Part shown: piece after piece, positions 58,321-64,000 of the stretch
Position numbering within the stretch: the first letter of the stretch is position 1
How the letters are laid out: each line of letters starts with the position of its first letter
Assembly (NCBI GenBank): GCA_008330645.1
Contig: VLTN01000011.1
Coordinates: 248,001-312,000 of the forward strand
Source of the DNA: Cafeteria roenbergensis
Taxonomy: Eukaryota; Sar; Bigyra; Bicosoecida; Cafeteriaceae
Reading direction: 5' to 3'
Length of the DNA stretch: 64,000 nucleotides
The notes under the pieces: model-generated
Databases searched by the model: none
Told to the model about the DNA's origin: nothing
Seen by the model: the letters and a program-made list of their open reading frames with translations, nothing else
Translations under genes and position numbers: made by a program

Positions 58321-58998
58321 GCGTGCGTTGGCCCGCTGCTGGTGGCGGCAGTTGCTTCCGCGAAGCCATCGACTCGAATTCCACAGCTCGGTTGGCGAAT
58401 CACGTGGCTCGGTTTCCGTTTGAACTTTCAGCTTTGACCCAGAACCAGGTTCTTGTGCGATTTGGCGCCCACTTGGCACAGCCTGAATTACTCTGATGCA
58501 TGATCGTGGTGGGTGGGCCGGCAAGCCCGCGAGCATCACACAGCTCGAAGGCGCAAGCATTGGACCTGCCAGCTTTCGCTTGCCGACGCGGGGGGGGTCG
58601 GTCATCAGCTCGCCGACTGCAGAACGAGTTCACGAATCGGGTCTGGCTGCACGCGCGTGGCTGCAATTGACAGCCCGTACTTCCGGATGGCCAACAGTTC
58701 GCAGGTCCCATCGAGGCAAAGACTCTTAAACTAGTGGCAGTAGCAGAAGTCTCGCCAACTTCTGGCATTGTTCAACAAGCAGCCTCCGTGCACTGACAAA
58801 AACAAACGGTTGGAGCCTGTTGTCCAAAACTATCCCAGCATGCGGACCGCTGGTGCGTGAGGAGCCGGTGTGTGAGTTCGCGCCCCAGGCTGGTCGAATT
58901 CCGGCTGATGCCAGCGCTGCCTGGGCTCTCCTTGGTTTCAGCCGGTCAACTCAGCGGCCAGGCTCGCAACACCGTCCCAAGTGAGGGGCAGCTGCGCC
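58321..58998. other. Low-GC convergent interval, no gene supported
   Basis: A 678-bp stretch between two stop codons. GC falls to about one half, far below its surroundings, with A-rich words such as AAAAACAAACGG near 58797. Open frames are short and lack coding bias. It may be plain 3' UTR and spacer or a decayed insertion; no terminal repeats were found by eye. Confidence 0.5.
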
Positions 58999-59691
58999 TC
59001 ACTTCGAAGATGCCCGCATGCTGGGCAGGACGATCCACTCAACTGCCAAAAGGTTCACCACCCACGACATCCACGTGGTGGCGTCGTACACGTCGGCGAA
59101 GGGGAAGCCCATCTTTACCCCGGTCAAGAAGTACAGGCGGAGGGTGAGAGCGCTCATGGTCAGGGCGAATGAGCGAGTCATCCACTCCCGGTGGCTTCGG
59201 TAGTTGCGCTGGAACGCCGCGCGCATTCCCATGGCTGTTGTGCCAAGCCAGACGACAGCAAGGGCGCCGAACGACACCTTGGCCGCGCTTCCTGCAAAGG
59301 CCGACCCTGCCAGGTAGAGCCCAGTTGCGCCGCCGACGACGACGGAAGCGACGTAAACGCGACCGAGGACGCGGTGGGCAAGCGGGCTTGCCTTTCGGAC
59401 CGCCTTGCTGAGCTGGGGCACGCCAAGAACCGGGGCCAAGGATGCCCCCAGGATGTGCGTGTACAACGGAACTGCCGAAGACGAGAGCATGTCCTTAAAG
59501 TGCTGCACGCGGGCGCCGTTGCGAGCAAAGTACACTGCCGTGCCGATCGCCCCCGCAGACAGCGCAAGCGCCCCGACGCCCAGCGAGGCCCACGCAGCCC
59601 GCTCGGAGATCCCGAGGGGGGGTTGCGCTTTGCGCGGCGTGGCCACAGATGGGTCGGCGGTGGCTGCCTGGGCGGTGCTCGGGGAAGGCAT
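58999..59691 (-). CDS. DUF2306-family membrane protein
   Basis: 230 residues from the ATG at 59691 (MPSPSTAQAATADPS); an in-frame ATG at 59760 would add 23 residues. Six hydrophobic segments, including LGVGALALSAGAIGTAVYFA, THILGASLAPVLGVPQL, VYVASVVVGGATGLYLAG, FGALAVVWLGTTAMGMRAA, FALTMSALTLRLYFLTG and WMSWVVNLLAVEWIVLP. The block YRSHREWMTRSFALT with LRLY, and the final WMSWVVNLLAVEW, are the hallmarks of DUF2306 (predicted membrane proteins common in bacteria and found in fungi and algae). The conserved His residues might bind heme or metal, but the biochemical role is unknown. It has no introns. The next gene in the same direction lies about 324-393 bp upstream. Confidence 0.8.
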   Translation of the reverse strand: MPSPSTAQAATADPSVATPRKAQPPLGISERAAWASLGVGALALSAGAIGTAVYFARNGARVQHFKDMLSSSAVPLYTHILGASLAPVLGVPQLSKAVRKASPLAHRVLGRVYVASVVVGGATGLYLAGSAFAGSAAKVSFGALAVVWLGTTAMGMRAAFQRNYRSHREWMTRSFALTMSALTLRLYFLTGVKMGFPFADVYDATTWMSWVVNLLAVEWIVLPSMRASSK

Positions 59692-59760
59692 CGCTCGGAG
59701 TCTGCAACCAGTCAAGGTGGGCACAACGACGGCTCCCAACGGTTGCCGTCCCGAGCGCAT

Positions 59761-60084
59761 GGCAAACCATCCGGGGCACGCGCCCCGCGCGCAACTCGCG
59801 AGTTTTGCGGCACTGGCAGCGCCCCATGCGCACGAGCCGGAGCTGCCAGTGTTGCTCCGGACCCAAAAGGGAAGCTGGCGACCAGCTCGCCGAGCAGTTG
59901 CGCTTGCCCTTCTGGGCCGGGGGACGGAGTGCACCCTCGCTCACCGAGGCGCGGCCCGAGGGCAGCAGAACAAGGTGAGGCCCTGAACCGTGTGCGTTGG
60001 TCACGGTCCTCAGGCCGCCACGGGGGGGGCGTTGCCCCACGGGGCCAAGATTTTCGGCTCTGCCCCGGACAGGCACCGAGCTGG
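59761..60084. other. Spacer between POP4 and the DUF2306 gene
   Basis: Holds the POP4 3' UTR and the DUF2306 promoter; nothing further is recognised. Confidence 0.5.
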
Positions 60085-61212
60085 CTAGCTGCGGACTTGC
60101 CATGCCGGGCTGCCGCCGCGCTGCAGCATGCAGGACCCGTTGCACTCCAGCACAGCAACGTTTTCTTCCACCGCCACGGGGCCCTTTGCCGCGTCGGCTC
60201 CGTGGAGCCTCCGCGAGCGAGGCAGGGGCACTGCCAACCATGTGCCCTGCTTGGGGAGCACCACGCGGCGGGACGTGGGGGTGACGCACTGGAATGTCGA
60301 CCGGGTCTCGTTGACCACAATCACTGCAGCGCCTGCCAGCTCCGGGCATCGCGCGCATCGGGTCACTGCGGCGTAGGCGAAGGTTAAATCCAGGGCCTCC
60401 GTCGCCGACGTCAGCAGGTCACCGCACCCGTGGGCAGTCGTCGCCAGGTATTTTGCGGCAAAGTCCCTCCATCGGGAGTGCATCTCCAGCGCGTCGCGCC
60501 ACGAAATGCGCTGGCTGGCGCCGGGTCTTGACGCTGCGCTGCCGGCCGAGCGCCCCCCTCCGGCGGCCGCCGAAGCAGCTGCCGCAGTCGCAGACGTGCT
60601 GCTGGACACCGGCTCGCGCTTCTCCCCACCGCTCTTGCCCACGCCGGTGGTGCTGCTGGACGCGGCGCCGGGCGACGGAAGCGCCTCTGGCGCGCGAGGC
60701 GGCGCACCCGCCGGCAAGCGCCCGGCAGGGGAGACGGCGGCCGCTGGGCCGGCCCACCCGCTTCCGCGTCCTGAAACCGCGTCGACCAAGTCCTCGCGTT
60801 CCTCTGCGAAGCGGGCTGCGCGGGCCAGCGCGAAGCGGCGACCGCGTCGGGGTCCTCTGCGACTGGCGGCCGCGGCGGCCACGGCCTCGGGCTGCTTGGC
60901 CGCTGGAGGCGCGTTGTCAACCTGATACGGCTTGGCCAGCTTGGTAGCCACCACACCAGCCACGTTGCCGATTTCGGGCGCGCTGGCGGCGACGAACGAG
61001 GTCAGGCGCCCAACGAGCGCCTCTCGCTCCTTCCTTCCCGCGGGAGCCACGTCCAGCGCCCCGCGTGGCCCCGTGCCGACGGCAGCTGCGGCGCCTCCAG
61101 ACCTGGAGCTGGCGCCTGCCCTTGGCCCGCCTGGGCGGCTCTTTCGAGCGGGAGCGGGAGCTCCGCTCGCGGCTGCCTGGTCGCGCTTGGCGCGCTTGTT
61201 GCGCCTGCCCAT
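60085..61212 (-). CDS. POP4: RNase P/MRP protein subunit POP4 (Rpp29)
   Basis: POP4/Rpp29 binds the RNA of RNase P (tRNA 5' processing) and RNase MRP (rRNA processing) in the nucleus. A single frame, 375 residues, begins at the ATG at 61212 with a basic nuclear/nucleolar-type start (MGRRNKRAKRDQ). The family domain lies at about 240-375: a helix WRDALEMHSRWRDFAAKYL, matching the LHxLWxxYI helix of Rpp29, then the Sm-like barrel with CPELAGAAVIVVNETRSTFQ, CVTPTSRRVVLPKQGTWLAV and VLECNGSCMLQRGG, matching the family's L.G..GIVV.ETKNTF..I and the I.PK.N..F strand. Human POP4 has 220 residues. The extra 150 are a low-complexity Ala/Ser/Gly insertion between an N-terminal helical block (LTSFVAASAPEIGNVAGVVA) and the barrel. 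It is head to head with the next gene. Confidence 0.8.
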   Translation of the reverse strand: MGRRNKRAKRDQAAASGAPAPARKSRPGGPRAGASSRSGGAAAAVGTGPRGALDVAPAGRKEREALVGRLTSFVAASAPEIGNVAGVVATKLAKPYQVDNAPPAAKQPEAVAAAAASRRGPRRGRRFALARAARFAEEREDLVDAVSGRGSGWAGPAAAVSPAGRLPAGAPPRAPEALPSPGAASSSTTGVGKSGGEKREPVSSSTSATAAAASAAAGGGRSAGSAASRPGASQRISWRDALEMHSRWRDFAAKYLATTAHGCGDLLTSATEALDLTFAYAAVTRCARCPELAGAAVIVVNETRSTFQCVTPTSRRVVLPKQGTWLAVPLPRSRRLHGADAAKGPVAVEENVAVLECNGSCMLQRGGSPAWQVRS

Positions 61213-61424
61213 CCTGCGCGGCACGGGGAGCCTCCGAGAACAATGTGCCGGCTTTCGCCACGTGCCAATGCGGCTGCCGGCCTGCTTGTCCTGCCGCGGC
61301 GCGCCGCGGCAGAGCTCGTGCGGCTTTGCTCGTCGTCCGTCGCCCAAGTCGCTGGCCAGCAGCCGCGTGATTGAGCATCGCACGCCCTCTCCGGCGCCGA
61401 GACGTGTGGTCGGCGGGAAGGGCC
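61213..61424. promoter_or_regulatory. 212-bp head-to-head promoter
   Basis: Separates the POP4 start codon from that of the coiled-coil gene leaving the window. It must serve both; no TATA-like element is seen. Confidence 0.55.
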
Positions 61425-64000
61425 ATGGACGAGGGCGAGTCCTCGCTCTACCTCGAGTTGGCCCAGCATCTGGCTGATGTGAAGCGGGAGCACGGAGGTG
61501 AGAGGCGGCAGCGGCGGTGGCGGCACTGGGGCGAACTGAGTCGACCGCCCCTCGCTTTCGGGCATGCATCTCGGCGCACCGGGTCCAGTCCGCGCTACCG
61601 CGACCCGCTCGCGGCTGCCTTGCGAACGCCGGTGCCGGCGCACCCCAGGCGGGCGGCGCTGCAGCAAGGGGGGCGGCTGCGTGGCCGTCGTTTGCGTCAA
61701 CAAGAGTTGGCACGTGGTGCAAGGATTTGGACGCATGGCCCGGCCCGTGCCGCCCGCTGCACCCCGCAGCCCCAGACCGGGCAAGCGGCCTGGGCCAGCC
61801 TGCAGCAACGCGCTTGGGTGGGGTGCGTTTGATTGCTGCGCTTCGCGCTGTTCGCAGAGGAGGTGTATGCCTTGCGGCAGGAGCTAAGCGCGCTGCGGCA
61901 GGCCAACCAGGACTTGGAGGAGGAATTGGACGAGCTGGTGAGACTCCCGTCGCACCGGCCGCTGTCTGGGAGCGTCCTCGCGGGTCTGCCGCTGTCGCGT
62001 CGTGCCGGCCATGCGCTGGCAGTCGCCCCGGCTTGAACGGCGCCAGTTGGAGCTCGCCTTGGCTCGCCCTGCGCCCGGTGCCCCGAGACTGGGCTGACTT
62101 GCTGGTGCTTGCGTTGCCGTGGAAGCTGCTGCATCCCTCGCAGGCCGAGTCCGGAGCGGCAGGGGCGTCTTCGCGTGGCTCGGGGGTGGTGGGCGAATCG
62201 AAATCCCCAAGGTCAAGCAGCGCACGCGCTGCCACGGAGGAGAAGCTCAAGGCCAGCCTCGAGGCCCTTCGGAGCGAAAACGAAGCTCTGAAAGCAGACC
62301 TGGAACGTGCTAGCGCTCGGGCCGTCGCCAATGGCGGCACGGACGAGGAGCAGGCCTCTCGCGAGGCGCAGCTTCGCGCGGAGCTCGAGCAGTCCCAGGC
62401 GGCCCAGGAGCTGGCCAAGGCCCAGACAGTCGTCGCTCGCGAAGCCGAGGCCGAGGCCCGTGCCGCGGCCGAGGAGGCCGCGCTCGAAGCAGCGCGCAAG
62501 GCGGAGGCGGCAGAAGCGAGCGCTGCCGAGAAGATTCGGGCACTGCAGCGCAGGGCAGAGGCGGCCGAGGCCGCGCTGGCAGAGGGGGCAGGCGACGCAT
62601 CGGCGCAAGTCGCCCGCCTCCAGCAGCAGGCGCAGGCCCTCCAGCAGGAGCTCCGCGACCAGGAGGCGGACAGCGACGCAATGCGCGCAGAGCTGGAGGA
62701 CGCGCGCGCTTCGGCAGAGCGGGAGGCGCACCGCGCCACGCGCGCAGAGCAGGAGGCGCATGAGGCGTCCGCCAAGGCCGCGGCCCAGCTGCAGGACCTG
62801 CTCAGCTCGAGCGCCGAGTTGCAAGCAGAGCTGGCAAAGAGTCAGCGGCAGAGCGAGTCCCTGGCTGCAGAGCTGGACCGCGCCAACGCCAAGGCGGAGG
62901 ACGAGCGCGCGAGCCTCGAAGCCGCCGTCTCGGACCTGCAGCGCGAGCTGGAGTCCGCCCGCGAGTCGGCAGACGCCTCGCTCAAGGGTCGGGACGCTCA
63001 GCTGGCTGCCAGGCTGCGGGACGCTGAGCACGAGGTGTCCGCGGCGCGGGAGGAGGCCGCCCACGCCACGAGGAATGCCAAGGCCGCCGAGGAGGAGGCT
63101 GCATCGCAGCGCGCAGCGGCGGCGGCTTCGCAAGCGGAGGCAGAGCAGCTGCGCGAGCGGCTCGCGGCCGAGGGCGCCTCGCGCTCATCCGAGGCGCAGC
63201 GCCTCGCCGACGAGCTGCGGGCAGCTAGGTCCACGATCACAGAGCTCGAGGAGGAGGCGGCAGAGGCGGCCCAGCGCATTGAGGCTGCTGAGGCCTCCGC
63301 CAAGCGCGCCAGGGACGCGCTGCGAGCCGAGCGGGCCTCGGCGACGCACGGGGAGGCTCGGAGCGCGGAGGCCTCGGCCCAGGCGGAGTCGGCAGCGAAG
63401 CGGCTCGCCGCGGCCCAGGCGCAGGAAGCTGCCGCCAAGACGGCCGCCCAGCGGCTTGAGCAAGAGGTCGCGTCGCTCCGTGCCCAGCTTGCGGCCAAGG
63501 CGGCCAGCAGGCCGCCTCGCGACCCCGCGGCTCCGAGCGCCGCAGCTGGTGTTCAGCCGAACGGCCGGGCGCCAGCTGCCGTCGAGGCCGGGCGCGGCAA
63601 CGCGCTCTCTCGCATGGTCGCGCGTGCCAGCCGCGGCCGGGCTGCGAGTGCCGGCAGGGCCCGTCGGTCGGCAGAGTCCTCCGTTGTTGATGGCCACAGC
63701 TCCATGCCGGCCGGGGACTTCGCCGCCCCGCCGCCGGGCGCCGGAGCCGAGAGCCTGAGTGCCAGCTTCAGCGCCGCGCTCGGGCTCGGCTCGGACTCGG
63801 GCGCGGACATGCTGGCGCGGGCGCGGGAGCGCTTGTCTATTGTGCGCGGGGCTGAGGCTGGGGCCGTGGCCCGTGCAGAGGCGGCCCAGGCGGAAGCGCA
63901 GCGCGTGCGGGAGACGGCCCAACGGGACGTCGCGGCTGCCGTCGCTCGCGCTGAAGCAGCCGAACAGCAGGCCGCAGAGGCCCGCCGGCTGGCCGAGGAC
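61425..64000 (+). CDS. Coiled-coil protein, 3' partial
   Basis: Exons 61425-61497, 61858-61937 and 62144 to beyond the window end (phases 1, 0; donors GTGAGA, acceptors TTCGCAG and CCTCGCAG). The first two exons give MDEGESSLYLELAQHLADVK, REHGEEVYALRQELSALRQA and NQDLEEELDEL, a helical start rich in Glu and Leu. Exon 3 begins with a Ser/Gly-rich linker (AESGAAGASSRGSG) and continues as Ala/Glu/Gln/Arg coiled coil (ALRSENEALKADLERASA) up to about 63490. A less helical Pro/Ser/Gly segment at about 63510-63800 is followed by renewed coiled coil to the window edge. No stop occurs in frame, so the protein is at least about 670 residues. No family is recognised; golgin-like, centrosomal or flagellar scaffolds are possible. 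The conserved short first exons distinguish it from the other coiled-coil genes here, which have none. Confidence 0.7.

Noticed and set aside
1-64000. Prokaryotic operons, ribosome binding sites, riboswitches, CRISPR arrays or prophage
   Set aside because: Spliced eukaryotic families (LSM4, POP4, UBAC2-like, GDT1, F-box) and GT-AG introns throughout show this is a nuclear eukaryotic sequence.

Overview
This is a very GC-rich window from a eukaryotic nuclear genome. Genes carry short GT-AG introns, mostly with GTGAG-type donors and CGCAG/CCGCAG acceptors, and open frames end in G or C at most third positions. The gene set includes LSM4, RNase P/MRP subunit POP4, a UBAC2-like rhomboid, a GDT1/TMEM165 transporter, FAXC-like proteins, an F-box protein, a PX-domain protein and an organellar HemK methyltransferase. 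A unicellular alga or other GC-rich protist fits best, but nothing here fixes the lineage. No virus-derived element, transposon, CRISPR array, rRNA or tRNA was recognised.

Layout. 1-6.97 kb: an unrecognised disordered protein, two tandem FAXC-like genes and a small two-exon F-box gene, all on +. 6.98-11.1 kb: HemK/PrmC methyltransferase and an unrecognised protein, both on -. 12-13.9 kb: a four-exon aldo-keto reductase with a 7-bp minisatellite in one intron. 14.1-33.6 kb: three long + genes (a membrane protein, a 2,205-residue coiled-coil protein and a 2,903-residue protein with a PX domain, a nucleotidyltransferase-like helical region and a LOTUS-like segment). 33.8-39.7 kb: an unrecognised - gene, a GDT1 cation transporter fused to an EF hand, and, head to head with it, a UBAC2-like rhomboid/UBA gene. 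40.1-50.1 kb: a 2,788-residue coiled-coil protein with an internal WW domain (-), divergent from LSM4 (+), whose first coding exon is only the ATG. 50.4-58.3 kb: a kelch-type single-pass membrane protein (-), divergent from an 1,826-residue coiled-coil protein (+). 59.0-64 kb: a DUF2306 membrane protein and POP4 (both -), then a further coiled-coil gene (+) that leaves the window.

The genes do not form a pathway. The recognisable ones are housekeeping functions: RNA processing, ER quality control, Golgi/plastid ion transport and translation termination. The most unusual content is the set of giant, nearly intronless Ala/Glu-rich coiled-coil genes (four in 47 kb), the PX/NTase-like/LOTUS-like protein, the EF-hand/GDT1 fusion and the mosaic FAXC pair. 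Several neighbours are packed head to head with 212-390 bp between start codons, or tail to tail with as little as 13 bp between stop codons.

Gene models were built by eye. Exons were joined where donor, acceptor and codon phase all agreed and, where possible, where family alignment supported the join. Because the sequence is so GC-rich, long open frames exist on both strands almost everywhere, so an open frame alone was not taken as evidence of a gene.
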